A stretch of DNA of 64,000 nt, taken from the NCBI RefSeq assembly GCF_000213175.1, contig NW_009799100.1, positions 1,691,628 to 1,755,627 on the forward strand. The letters are read 5' to 3'. The DNA comes from Neurospora tetrasperma FGSC 2508. Its lineage: Eukaryota; Ascomycota; Sordariomycetes; Sordariales; Sordariaceae. The stretch's first letter is position 1, and each line of letters begins with the position of its first letter. This document shows positions 23,014 to 33,194 of the stretch, in pieces. The translations under genes were made by a program, and so were the position numbers. The notes under the pieces were generated by a model that was given only the letters and a program-made list of their open reading frames with translations, did no database searches and was not told where the DNA came from.

Positions 23014-24930
23014 ATGAAGTACAACGCCAGCCTCCTGGCCCTGGCCGTCGCCACCGTCGCCTCCGCTCGCGAGCTTTCCTATCAGAGCTTTACCAAGCGC
23101 GAAGTACCCCAAGAGCACTCATACGATGCTATCCTGCGCGGCACCAACGCCGCCCTCAAGCTGAACAACCCGCTCAACATCCAGGACGCTGTTTTCGGCC
23201 TGCTCGACAACGCTGCCGCCGCCAAGGGTGCCGGCCAGGTCACCAACCTGGACTGCCTGCAGCAGATCGTGGCCGACCAGGCCTTTACCAATGCTAAGGC
23301 CGCCGGTGACCTCGACGGCCAGGTCAATGCTGTGCTGTTCCGCGCCCTCGAGCGCGAGACGAGCCAAGTCGGCCTTGCTAGCGCCATTTGCGACGAGACA
23401 GCGAAGAACCCGGAGATTGCGGTCGTTCATCAGCATCAGGATCCGGCCAGTGCGGAGGGCAAAGCGAAGAACAAGGACATTGAGTTGGTGGTTGCGAAGG
23501 TTCTGAAGGGATTGGGCGCGGATCCGTTGTTGGCGCTTGACAGTGCTACTTCCCTTCCTGGAGATGTATGTCTTTTTTTTTTTTCCCTCGCTGTCCTCTT
23601 TCACGTATATGCGTTAGAAAAGTTCTGGTTGCTAACGTGAATGGTGATACAGCTCCTTGATGCTACTGCTTCGAACCTTCTGTCTCCTGCTATTACCAAG
23701 GAGGAAATCCTGGCTGCCTTTGATGTTGGTGACGATGGCCTTCTTCGCCGAGCTGGTGAGTACAGTCAACGATCAAGTCAATGTCTGATGGGCTTCGTTC
23801 TTGAGTGCTAATTCTTATATAAAGAAGATGATACCTGCGAGGATGACGGTACTGCCGACGACACCGGCAGTGATGCTGGGGATGACGACACTTGCGAGGA
23901 CGATGGTACTCCTGATAACACCGGCGACGATGCTGGGGATGACGACACCTGCGAGGACGATGGTACTCCCGATGACGCCGGCGACGATGCCGGAGACGAC
24001 GATACTTGCGAGGACGACGGTACCAACGATGATAACACTGGCGCTACCGTAAGTCCTAAGGCTACGACCGGCAACGCTACCGGCAATAACAACACTGGCG
24101 GCAACATAAGTCCTAAGGCTACGACCGGCAACGCTACCGGCAATAACAACACTGGCGGCGCCGCAAGTCCTACCGCTGCGACCGGTAACGGTACCGGTAA
24201 TACTAATACTAGCGGTGCCGTGAATCCTACCGCTACGACCGGCAACGGTACCGGTAATACCAACACTAGCGGTGCCGTATATCCTACCGCTACGACCGGT
24301 AACGATACCAGCGATGACGACACCTGCGAGGACGACGGTACTCCCGATGATGCCGGCGACGATGCCGGCGATGACGACACCTGCGAGGACGACGGTACTC
24401 CCGATAATGCCGGCGACGATGCCGGCGATGACAATACCTGCGAGGACGATGGTGCTACCGATGATGCCGGTGATGACGACACCTGCGAGGACGATGGTGC
24501 TTCCGATGATGCCGGCGATGATGCCGGTGATGAGGATACTTGCGAGGACGACGGTACCGATGATGATAGCACTGGCGGCAACAACAAGACTGGAGGCAAC
24601 ACCAAGACTACTGTCCGCCGCAAGGCCAGCAAGCTCGGCCGCAGGCATGGTGGATTGGACTTTGGCAGCTGTGGCACCCCCCAGATCCAGTTCGCCAAGG
24701 GTTTGGATGGTCGCGAGGAGGAGAGCTTCCAGCCTGTTAACGGACAGGATTTCGACCACGAGAGTGCCTTGAACATCCAGGTCATCAGCGAGTTTGTTTG
24801 CCAGAAGCTGCAGGATGATTGCAATGCGAGCATCGAGGCGGTGGCTGCTTGCAAGCAGGCGAGCAGCGCTGCCAGCACTGCTGAGGGCCAGCAGGCTGCG
24901 TTCTTGTTCAATGCCGCTCTTGGTGTCTAA
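23014..24930 (+). CDS. Secreted protein with alternating 19-residue repeat blocks
   Basis: Exons 23014-23565, 23653-23755 and 23825-24930 (introns 87 and 69 nt) give 586 residues. The N-terminus MKYNASLLALAVATVASA is a clear signal peptide. A KR at about residue 30 could be a Kex2 site. Residues about 35-220 form a folded, mostly helical domain (starting about EHSYDAILRGTNAAL). The middle (about 220-470) consists of tandem 19-residue units in three blocks: acidic TCEDDG-type units, then Asn/Thr/Gly-rich units full of N-glycosylation sequons, then acidic units again. The C-terminal 110 residues form another cysteine-containing domain beginning with a basic segment (VRRKASKLGRR) and DFGSCGTP. 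No family is recognised. A cell-wall or matrix role is inference from the signal peptide and glycosylation sites. The acceptor of intron 2 could lie 3 nt later, dropping one residue. Confidence 0.85.
23825..24580 (+). repeat. 57-bp coding tandem repeats, acidic and Asn/Thr-rich types
   Basis: Block A (about 23830-24045) is three to four units of the form DTCEDDGTPDNTGDDAGDD. Block B (about 24046-24300) is four to five units such as SPKATTGNATGNNNTGG. Block C (about 24305-24570) returns to the TCEDDG type, with one unit shortened by four residues. All full units are 19 residues (57 bp). Adjacent copies are nearly identical at DNA level, which points to recent amplification or gene conversion. 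Confidence 0.9.
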
Positions 24931-25552
24931 AGTATTTGGATAGCTTTCTTCCGAAAAATATCGAGGAGGGGAAGGAGGGGATTTGTTGACATGTGTCTTG
25001 TTCGTAGGCAGTTCTTCTATTCTTGTATGCACTTTTTAAATCAAACTTAAGCTGAGCGGTAAACTGAAAGGCTTAATCATGGAAGTGATTGTGAAATGTC
25101 TTTTGATGGCCTGACTGTGACTGGCGAGTCGAGAAACGTTGTGAAATTCGTGTCTTGACGAGATCACATAATGGCGAACCCGATTGACATTTGTTGATGT
25201 TTTGGATAGGAGATGATGGACGAACAAGACCAAGAAAACAGACAACAAGCTCTGCCCGCCAAAGCCTGGAGTCGAACTCAATATAGCCAGATCGCAGACC
25301 TACGAAAACACCCACGCATTTTCTGAACCCAGCTGGACATTATCACGTAAGCTACTGGACCGTGTTGGAAGACAGCTACTTTGGTGCTTATATGGTCCCA
25401 GTAATGGAAGGCCCTGCCGCTGTAAAACTATACTTAGGCCCCGTGACGGTATTCACGATATACTTTCAAGATTCGGTAAGACACACAAAGAACGGACGGG
25501 ATTTGTCTCTTGCACTTAAAACGTAGAGGAAGATTTTTCATCATGCATCACA
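24931..25552. other. Intergenic between convergent genes, 0.62 kb
   Basis: 3' regions of the repeat-protein gene and the HET gene. A sequence near 25270 resembles a tRNA B-box on the minus strand but has no matching T-stem or A-box. Nothing else is seen. Confidence 0.5.
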
Positions 25553-28021
25553 TCATCCCATTTGTTTATCCCTATTCTCCCTGAAATCCAATACAGCAAT
25601 ATCATAATCCGGATTCTTCCTAATCTTCACCCTCAACACCATCCCCTCCCCAATTTCAAACTCCCATTCCCTCCTTCTTTTCCTCCTTCCACTCCCTGGT
25701 GGTGGTGGTGGAACACCCACACCCACACCCACACCTGTTCCTGTTCCTATTCCCACCATCATCCACCAGTCCTTCCCCCCCAAAACCTTGAACAAGTCCT
25801 TCTCCGTCCTCGCCCACAACACCCCCGTTCCAATCTCATCATCATTCCTCACGACCCCAACTTCAATCCACTGCTGATCATCCCCTCCTTTGCCACTTTT
25901 CACCACCCAAAAAACCAACAAGAAACCCAACTGCGGATCCAGGCCGTGCCGAAACGCCAACGCCCGCGGTACCCCGGCCTTGTGCAAGCTGAAGCAGGGC
26001 TGCTGCGAGAAATCGGCGCGGTCCGTGACTTCGCTCCATCGGTCGAGGTACCAGCAGCCGGAACCGTCGGCGGCTTGGGCGGGGATGGTGTGGGATAGGG
26101 ACCAGGGGAGGAGGACTTGAGGGTTGTTGCTGCTGCTATTGTTGGTGGTGGTTGTGGAGGGAAAGCTGTGATGGATGGAAGTGGAACTGGAGGGAGAGGG
26201 AGAGGGAAAGGAGAAGTAGGAGGGGAAGGAGGAGGGGATAAGGTTGGGGGTGGAGGCGAGGGAGATGGAGAAGGTTTGGACGGCTGTTGTGGGAGGGTGT
26301 GATGAAAATGATGATGATGGTGCTGGAGGAAGGAGGAAAGGGGGGATGCGGACTAGACAGCGTGCCCATTCTGGGACAGGAGGGCGGAGAAGAATTTCGG
26401 TGCCTGCTAGGGAGAGATGTAGTGTGAGGTGTTGCTTGTCACGCACGTGTCCGCGTTGGCTGGACTCTGGAGGCGGCTCCGGGGGTGTAAAGAAGCGCTG
26501 GAGGTCCGATGGAGGCACGAGGAACCGTGAAGGAAAGTGAACGCGCTTGAAGTGGCCGGCTGAGTCGGTGCAAAAGGTGATTCCCACTGTGTATCGCTCG
26601 TCGGGTGTGGAAGTCGGTGAGAGGACGGTGCAGCCGAACAGAGGAACGAGCATGATGTCTTTGACTTTGTGCTTGAGAAAGGAGTAGTTGAAGGAGCGGA
26701 ATCGGCTGTCGTGGAGATAAGCGGATTCGAACTCATTGATGCGGCGGGGAAAGTATATCAGATCCGCAGTGGTACCCTCGAACGGGACGGGAGTGGGGGG
26801 GTTGACGTGAACGATGGAGTCCTCCAGAGAGCCGAAGACGTCCCAGTAGGATCTGTAGACAATGTGATCGTCGGTATGGCGGGCGTTGAAGTCTGATATC
26901 GGAACGTGCATCTTTAAAAGAGACGACCCGATGATCTCGTGGTAGAAGTTGTTGGACTGATGAGTATCATCAGGGCTGTCGGGATCTCCCATAACTCCAT
27001 CAGCAACCCTCCAAGAGATACCCCCACAGCTCTCAAACATACTCGGCGACTGGGCCAATACTCCTTCAATAACCGCATACGAGTCCGAGCTAGCCCAAGC
27101 TAGTATGCTAGGATCGTAACACTGCCTCATGATCTCCAGCTGGAGCCTCTTGAAGGCCTTCTGTCCTTCTCCATACAGCAGCGGCAAATTAACATCAAAC
27201 AGTCCCATCAAGCAATACGCCTCGTCCTCGATCCTGGTAGTCCGTCGTGTGGCCGCCCATGACATTCGCTGAGCGACACTGAAGTCACCCAGCTTCCTCT
27301 CCATCCGCAGCAGCCCGGCGTCAATGCCTGTGATAGCGGCAATGTCATCACTGAGTGACTCGCGCGTGCCAAACTCCCGCCACAAGCGATCGCAGAAAAC
27401 CACGTCAGACGGAGCTATGAGTTCTTGAAGTGTCCAGCCACGCGTGAACCACTTGCTTCCATAGAGGACCTCTTTCATCTCGTCCGTGATGGACATCGCA
27501 TCGCCGTTACCGCCGTCTGACATTGAATGGTCCAGAGAGGGTGATTGGTGGTGTGGTATGACTTCTGGAACACTGATGTCGTTGAGGAAGGCGTAGCAAA
27601 CCTCGGCATCATGGTACCACTTGAACATGGAGTTGATGGCTTCAGAGAGCTCAGCACTGGAAGACTTGTCAATGCAGCAAGTGTCTATCCAGACGTAACG
27701 ATAGCCTTCGGTGCGAGCTTTGGCGCAGCATCCTAGGATCTTGGAGAAGCCCTTTTTGGCAGTGACGGGCTTGTGCTTCGCCGTTCCATTGTTCGCAAAG
27801 GCAAACTGCTCGCTCGTTCCAGTATGGTTTCTTGATGACGATACTGTGCTATAACCGCTCTCGACGAACGTTGAAGTTGTTCTCGGTGTTTTTACTAGGT
27901 CTTGCATGTCCTGGAAGGACACTTCCTCCTGGCCCCAGGTGTGGGAGAGAATGGCGTAGGCGCATTTCGGGCCATCGTCAAACAGCTCAAGCTGAAGTGT
28001 CTCAACATCGAGAAGCCGCAT
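25553..28021 (-). CDS. HET-domain (heterokaryon incompatibility) protein
   Basis: Single-exon minus-strand frame of 822 residues, started at the ATG at 28021 because HET proteins of this class begin MRLL and the frame upstream has only a TTG. The HET domain occupies about residues 20-290: AYAILSHTW (21-29), the FSKILGCCAKA and YRYVWIDTCCID segments, then WYHDAEVCYAFLND, WFTRGWTLQELIAP and finally DEAYCLMGLFDVNLPLLYGE. This is the HET-D/HET-E type. The C-terminal 500 residues have no NACHT or WD repeats. They include a Ser/Pro/Thr-rich stretch (about 590-640) and near the end a GTGTGVGVGVG run, five prolines and an RRKRRR cluster. HET proteins trigger programmed cell death when incompatible hyphae fuse. 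Its partner locus, if any, is not evident in the window. Confidence 0.93.
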   Translation of the reverse strand: MRLLDVETLQLELFDDGPKCAYAILSHTWGQEEVSFQDMQDLVKTPRTTSTFVESGYSTVSSSRNHTGTSEQFAFANNGTAKHKPVTAKKGFSKILGCCAKARTEGYRYVWIDTCCIDKSSSAELSEAINSMFKWYHDAEVCYAFLNDISVPEVIPHHQSPSLDHSMSDGGNGDAMSITDEMKEVLYGSKWFTRGWTLQELIAPSDVVFCDRLWREFGTRESLSDDIAAITGIDAGLLRMERKLGDFSVAQRMSWAATRRTTRIEDEAYCLMGLFDVNLPLLYGEGQKAFKRLQLEIMRQCYDPSILAWASSDSYAVIEGVLAQSPSMFESCGGISWRVADGVMGDPDSPDDTHQSNNFYHEIIGSSLLKMHVPISDFNARHTDDHIVYRSYWDVFGSLEDSIVHVNPPTPVPFEGTTADLIYFPRRINEFESAYLHDSRFRSFNYSFLKHKVKDIMLVPLFGCTVLSPTSTPDERYTVGITFCTDSAGHFKRVHFPSRFLVPPSDLQRFFTPPEPPPESSQRGHVRDKQHLTLHLSLAGTEILLRPPVPEWARCLVRIPPFLLPPAPSSSFSSHPPTTAVQTFSISLASTPNLIPSSFPSYFSFPSPSPSSSTSIHHSFPSTTTTNNSSSNNPQVLLPWSLSHTIPAQAADGSGCWYLDRWSEVTDRADFSQQPCFSLHKAGVPRALAFRHGLDPQLGFLLVFWVVKSGKGGDDQQWIEVGVVRNDDEIGTGVLWARTEKDLFKVLGGKDWWMMVGIGTGTGVGVGVGVPPPPPGSGRRKRRREWEFEIGEGMVLRVKIRKNPDYDIAVLDFRENRDKQMG
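25698..25750. repeat. GGT trinucleotide and ACACCC hexamer microsatellites inside the HET gene
   Basis: Plus strand shows GGTGGTGGTGGTGG followed by CACCCACACCCACACCCACACC and CTGTTCCTGTTCC. On the minus strand these encode the Gly/Thr/Val run and the polyproline near the HET C-terminus. Slippage here would change repeat number in frame only for some unit sizes. Confidence 0.8.
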
Positions 28022-28809
28022 GGTTTTGGTGGCTGATCTGCTGTAATACCTACCCTCATCCAGGCACAACGTCTGTCGAGTGTGGTTTCACAACGGACAA
28101 AAAAGGAGCAAATGAACGGCATAAAACACCGGCAAAACTTGTAACGCTGCGGTTACTGGGTACGAGATCTCATTCTGATACGTCCCGAATAGAAGAAGAA
28201 AGCCGGAAAAAAAGAAGGTGTTATGAAAAGGTGAGATACGCAGCCAACCGAGTGAAATGATCGCTTTAGATCGAAATGAGAAAGGCGTGATGCGGAGTGC
28301 ATACAACTCGTCTATACTTAGCTGGCAGCTTCAGTGGGTTCGCAAAGCAGAGGTTTAACCAAGGACCAATCAGATGGCTCAGAGCTTACCTTTGCTTGTC
28401 TATGGCGTTGGTCGTGTGTATCAGGTAATGCCGTAGCAGCGATCAGAACAACGTTTGTACACACATGCCTCGTCAGGGATCAACGGCGCAGGTTATCTAC
28501 TGTCACCGACCACAAGGGTATCAGAATCCGTCACCTACCCGCTCTGTGTAGTTGAGTTTTGGGAAGCCAAACAAGGCTAGGAGAATCACAGGAGGTTGAC
28601 AAGTCAACTGTGTCTCGGCTTCACTTCAGTTCAAAGCGGAAATGTTGCAGCAAAGGTGAACTTCCGCTTGAACGGCGTTTGCATGTCTGAGTCTAGATGT
28701 GGTGATCAGTCTAAATCCAAAATTTCCTTCTCACCTTTTAATCCCGCTTTATCCGCCGGTTCCATGTCCAAAATCCGGCACACTGCCGTTACCATATTTC
28801 CGAATTCAA
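28022..28809. other. HET-gene promoter and R3H-gene 3' region
   Basis: Gap of 788 nt upstream of the HET gene (minus strand) and downstream of the R3H gene. No other reading frame is supported. Confidence 0.5.
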
Positions 28810-30356
28810 TCAGAACATCTCCCACAGAGGCGGCGGTATCAGCATCTGCCTTACAGGTGCAGCCCGCCTCTTAGGACCGTTGCCAACCTGCTTCAGGCCG
28901 ATATACACCACCCTCCTCGCTGGATTGCCAACGGTGACCGACTTGGAGTCCAGTCCGTAGTAGTCTGAGATGGAATGCGTGAGCCAACGCCTGGTGCCCT
29001 TTTGTTAGTACACTGTTCCGACAGCAACCGGAAACCAGGCATCAGATAAACATACTTGAAGGAAGCTCCGCTCTCGTCGTCTCCAAGAGTATCAAGCACC
29101 ATCCTCGTATCGGGCAGCAGTTGGATACTCTTATCTGTGCCCTTCTCCGATGATGCATTCTTGATTGGCGGTTTGCCCTCAGCAGCGGCAGCGGCAGCCG
29201 TCTTTCGGCCCGTGAAGAGAATCTCTTCCTCATCCGAGCCGAGCTCATCACTCTGGTTTCCACTTTCCCGAGCCTTTTGTTCCTTTTGCTGCTGCTGCTC
29301 CCTCTTGGCCGCCGCATTCTGTCCGCGTTGCTGCTGAACAAGAAACTCCCTCACCGGCTCTTCCAACACACGCAGCCAGGCCTTGACGGCAGGCGTCTTC
29401 TTGGCTGTAGCACGCAAATCTTTCGGGACCTTTCCTACGTCTGCGCGCGTCTTGGCGACAGACGACGAGACCACCAAGGAAACAGCAGTGGCGGCCCCAC
29501 CCAACTGGTGGCTGGTGGCAGTAACGGTCTTCTTGCGATGCACGGCGAAAGCGGCCTTGCGCTCCTCGACGCGCTCACGAAGCCCCTTGTCCCAGTACTG
29601 CGCGAGGTGGTACGGCATGTTATCGTGGATGGGATACGTCGGCCCGACCTGCCAGTCTGAAGGCAGCGGCGGCTGTACGTTGGGAACTCCAACAAGACGG
29701 TCTGTGAAAGAGAATAATCCAAAAATCGGTCCCCACCGCAGCAGGGCAGGGAACCGGATGATTGACTTTGATTAGCTTGTTCCCGAACTCCAAGCGTGCA
29801 ACACGGATTGTAACGAGCGGGAACTGGAAGAGGACTTGGACAGCCCTGGCACTGGCCCATCGAATCACAAGGGGGAGTATTTACCATTCTCCCAACGCCG
29901 TCGCTGCCTGCTACCTTCCTTGCCCTTCAGCAAAGCCTCGCGCCTCTTCATGCTGTCCCGGCGCGAAGGAGGCCGGCGCGGCGGCGCGACATTTGCGGCA
30001 TACGTATCATCGCCATCGTCGAAGACCACATTGCGCAGCTTCAAGGCGGGATCGGTCGGGCCTGCTGCCGCTGCCGCTTCCCCCTGAGCAGCGCCGTCCA
30101 AGGGGATCAACAATGGATTGCCAGCACCGCGCGCATTGTTGGCGATCCGCAAGGATTCCAGGGCAGCGACAGTCCAGGCTTCGATATCAACGGCGGCAGT
30201 CGAGACATTGAAGATGGTCGACTGGTTCACGGGGAGCGGAATTGGCTGTGACGCAATGATGTCTGCTGGTTGCTGGGACTGCGGATGGTGCAAGGCCTCG
30301 TCATAGTCATCATCGCTGTCATGACCAACAGGTCCGGCGAGCTTTGTGATAGCCAT
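28810..30356 (-). CDS. R3H-domain protein
   Basis: Three exons on the minus strand, 30356-29885, 29701-29056 and 28990-28810 (introns 183 and 65 nt; the second has a CTAAC branch site), encode 432 residues. The N-terminal half is charged and low-complexity, then reaches RRRWEN, LVGVPNVQPPLPSDW and GPTYPIHDNMPYHLAQYWD. These match my knowledge of the R3H-associated N-terminal domain. A Gln/Lys-rich acidic linker follows. The last exon completes an R3H domain (about 375-410) with RWLTHSISDYYGLDSKSV and NPARRVVYIGL. R3H domains bind single-stranded nucleic acid, so a role in RNA metabolism is likely. The domain only becomes visible after the last splice, which supports the model. Confidence 0.88.
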
Positions 30357-31232
30357 CGGGATCGAAGTTGGCAGTGGCCAGCTAACGAGTGTTTCTACCG
30401 CAGTGGTTGTCCGTCGTCGGTCGCATCCGGCGCTCTATAAAATATTTTTGAACCCGGGAAGGTTGCCGAGGCGTTCGTATCGCCTCGCACCGTGTGAAGT
30501 GGTTGACGATCGGAGAAGATTGGTAGGAGGCTGCGGGGGCCCGGGAGACTTTTAATGGGTGCCACCCGTTGACGGCGAAAAGTGGAGACGTCCGTCCGGG
30601 CTGCCGTGGCTGCTCAAGCTTATCAGAGGGTCCAAACCACTAACATATCTGATATCAGCACGTACCGTGTAGCGTGTGATTCGCAAAGACCGAATGTATT
30701 GATGGATGAAGAGGATGTTAGGGATGAATAAACAAGGCGGGTTGATATTGTGGTCAGCGGATATGGACTGGCAAAGAATAACAACAGGTGGAGGTGCTGC
30801 AAACGGAATCCGTACGGTCTTTAAGCTCCAGAGGAGCAAACATTGTGACACTTTCCCATGTTGATTTCCTGAATGACACTTTGCGATGATTCATACAATA
30901 GTTGGGCCTTGAGACTGCCATCGCTGACTCCTCCGTAGTGAATGGAAGCGCGATATAACCCTCATCCATAACCAAATTGTCATACATTCGGTGGCCAGTC
31001 ACAATCACGTATGAAGCTACCGGGGAAACCATAAATGGTGGTCCAAAAGGGAGGGGATATTCGTATCTCAAACGGTCACTAACATCGAGCGCTACAGTGA
31101 ATCATACACAAGATTACTCCATCCATCCACCCCGAACAGTTAACGCCAGTATGTGCATGAGCCAAGTCAAAGCGTGGTAAAGAAACAAGGAATAGTTGCT
31201 GCCTAGTTCGGACCCGAATTACCAATTCCACC
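30357..31232. other. Intergenic, 0.88 kb
   Basis: R3H-gene promoter and PQ-loop-gene 3' region, both for minus-strand genes. I see no further gene. Confidence 0.5.
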
Positions 31233-32272
31233 TTACTTGAGCAGCGGGGTAGTCTCGGCAGCAGCGTCACTGTCCTGCCGGTCCATAGTAGCCTGCAACT
31301 GCTCCTGGTTATTTGCGTAGTGCTCGGGATGCGAGGTGGCTCGGCCAGGCGTATGGTCCTTGGACTCCTTGCGCGCCTGGATCTCGTAGTAAATGGCCAT
31401 GGAGAGCAACAAGCCTTGCATCGTCGCGGTCAAGACAAAGATGCCCCACGAGCTCCATCCGGCCCATCCTAGCCGCGCAAACAGGCTGCCTGCGAAGACA
31501 AATCCACCCGGGGTCTGCATGCACATCATCGGAATGCTCAAGCTGCCAATGTGCTTCAGATGGTAGGTGGTCCAGATCTGAGGGATGTACTGGACAGCGG
31601 CTAGCAGAGCGGCCATGACGCCGAGCACGTTTGCCCAAATTGCGAGCTTATCGTGGGCAATGGTGCTCAGAATACCCGTGACGACAATAACTGCAAGGCC
31701 GTGCAGCAGAGTGAGAGATGCCACCAAGAGAGCGGTCTGCCACCTTGGCTGTTCTTCGACAAGCGCCGCCTCGCTATCCGGGTCGTCCGCTGCGTTGTAT
31801 CGGAAGAAAACCAAAAAGAGGACGAAACTGAAGAGCGGATGTTAGCCAAAGTCGTTTCGCACCGTAACAGAGAGACACTGACATGAATGTGAAGCATATC
31901 CATTGAACTCCCAATTGCGCGATACCAAGTAGGCCAGCCACGCAATGGAAAGTCTCAACCTCTTTGCAGCAAGCGATATCCTGACGAGACTTGGGCAGTA
32001 GGAGAATGTTTGCAAACGCAGATGTTGCCGATGTTGTCCCCAGCAAAACGAAGTAGGGCGATATCCCTTCCGATGTGCCTCTTGATATGATACGAACATG
32101 CTGTGGCAGGTAGCTGATGAGCATTCCAATGACAATGACACTACGAAAGTCAGCCTCTCATCCTTGTTAATCTGGCACCCTCGTAAATGAATTCTTACAT
32201 GGAAACTATTAGGTTGACGACGCTTATCTCGCGGAGGTCCTGGCAGACGTCCCCCTGCAGGAAGGACTCCAT
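31233..32272 (-). CDS. PQ-loop repeat membrane protein
   Basis: Exons 32272-32199, 32140-31883 and 31827-31233 (introns 58 and 55 nt) give 308 residues. Start MESFLQGDVCQDLREI. About seven hydrophobic segments are visible. Two PQ-loop motifs lie at residues 35-41 (SYLPQHV, Pro37-Gln38) and 191-197 (YIPQIWT, Pro193-Gln194), each at the start of a three-helix bundle as in the PQ-loop/SWEET superfamily. Fungal members sit in vacuolar or Golgi membranes; some export cationic amino acids or cystine, others are uncharacterised. The C-terminal tail is hydrophilic and ends in TTPLLK, whose PLL resembles a di-leucine vacuolar sorting signal. Substrate cannot be read from the sequence. Confidence 0.88.
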
Positions 32273-33194
32273 GGCGAAGGCTCGGGGAATCGCACAGTAA
32301 GTTCAGCTCGAAGTGAAACAGAGTATAATGAAATGGCTAATGAACAAAGCTAAGGTATGTGTAATTCGGTCGTAAATCGTCGAAAGAGGTCCGGGCGAGA
32401 AGTAGAAGTCGGTATTAATAATGTCATGGATCCCAAGACTGGGACTGCGGGGATGGTGTTGTTGGGTTTCCAAGTCGTTGCAACCTCAGCTGCCCGGCGC
32501 AATCGCAACGCACGACTCTCTTCGTCTCTGAGTTCGAAGAGTCTTGGACCTCGGAGGCAACAGAGCTGCAACGAAGTCAAATGGTATTAGAAGTCGGTGT
32601 AGTGATGGAGTGATGGAGAAGCGATGGACAACACGCTCGCGTCGTCATCCCCGTCAGGCGGAAGCAGCTCCCATGCATGCCAAGCCTGAGGTGGTCAAAG
32701 AGGTCCTCATTGTAGCAACTGGAACTGGGGAAGCTCCAGTTGCCTGCCGCCGCCTGCGCGCTAGTGCCGCAAGGTGGTGGGTCAACCGGCCGATTGACCA
32801 TTCTGTTAGGACTTCTTCTTCTCTCAAGTACATTGACTTCAATAATCCGCGTTACAATACTTCAGACAGTCAAAGTCACTACCGTCAGCCCTACCTGCAG
32901 GTTGTTTGCCAAATCGGAACTGAAGCTTCTTGGAGCTAAGCTTCAATCCTCTTACAACTTTCACGTCGTCACTCATTCAATACCAAAACTTTCAGTTACC
33001 TGCCAGTTTGTTATTTTCATCAGTAAAACTGTTGATGATAGATAGGGGTAAACATAATTCTTAGAAATTGCGGTAGGGATCACTGTCAGAACAACTTTGT
33101 ATCTCATCAAAAGAAAATCGGTCGAAACACCACAGACAGCCCCGTAGGCGCAGGCTTCAACATCACCACTTACACCAGACCACAACACAAGAGT
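32273..33194. other. Shared divergent promoter region, 0.92 kb
   Basis: Lies between the PQ-loop gene (minus) and the WD-repeat gene (plus). Short open frames are present but none is convincing. Confidence 0.5.

Noticed and set aside
24049-24054. Perfect splice donor GTAAGT inside the repeat region
   Set aside because: It codes for Val-Ser in the Asn/Thr-rich unit, and sister units carry ATAAGT and GCAAGT. No branch site and acceptor pair was convincing, and the frame is open throughout.
23815-25032. Long minus-strand frames of 367 and 405 codons opposite the repeat gene
   Set aside because: Period-driven shadow frames of the 57-bp coding repeats. The plus strand has the signal peptide, splice sites and folded domains.
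25255-25320. tRNA B-box-like sequence on the minus strand (GAGTTCGACTCC)
   Set aside because: The flanking 5-nt arms do not pair and no A-box lies at the right distance.
28022-28069. 16-codon upstream extension of the HET protein
   Set aside because: Starts at TTG; HET proteins of this class begin with MRLL at 28021.
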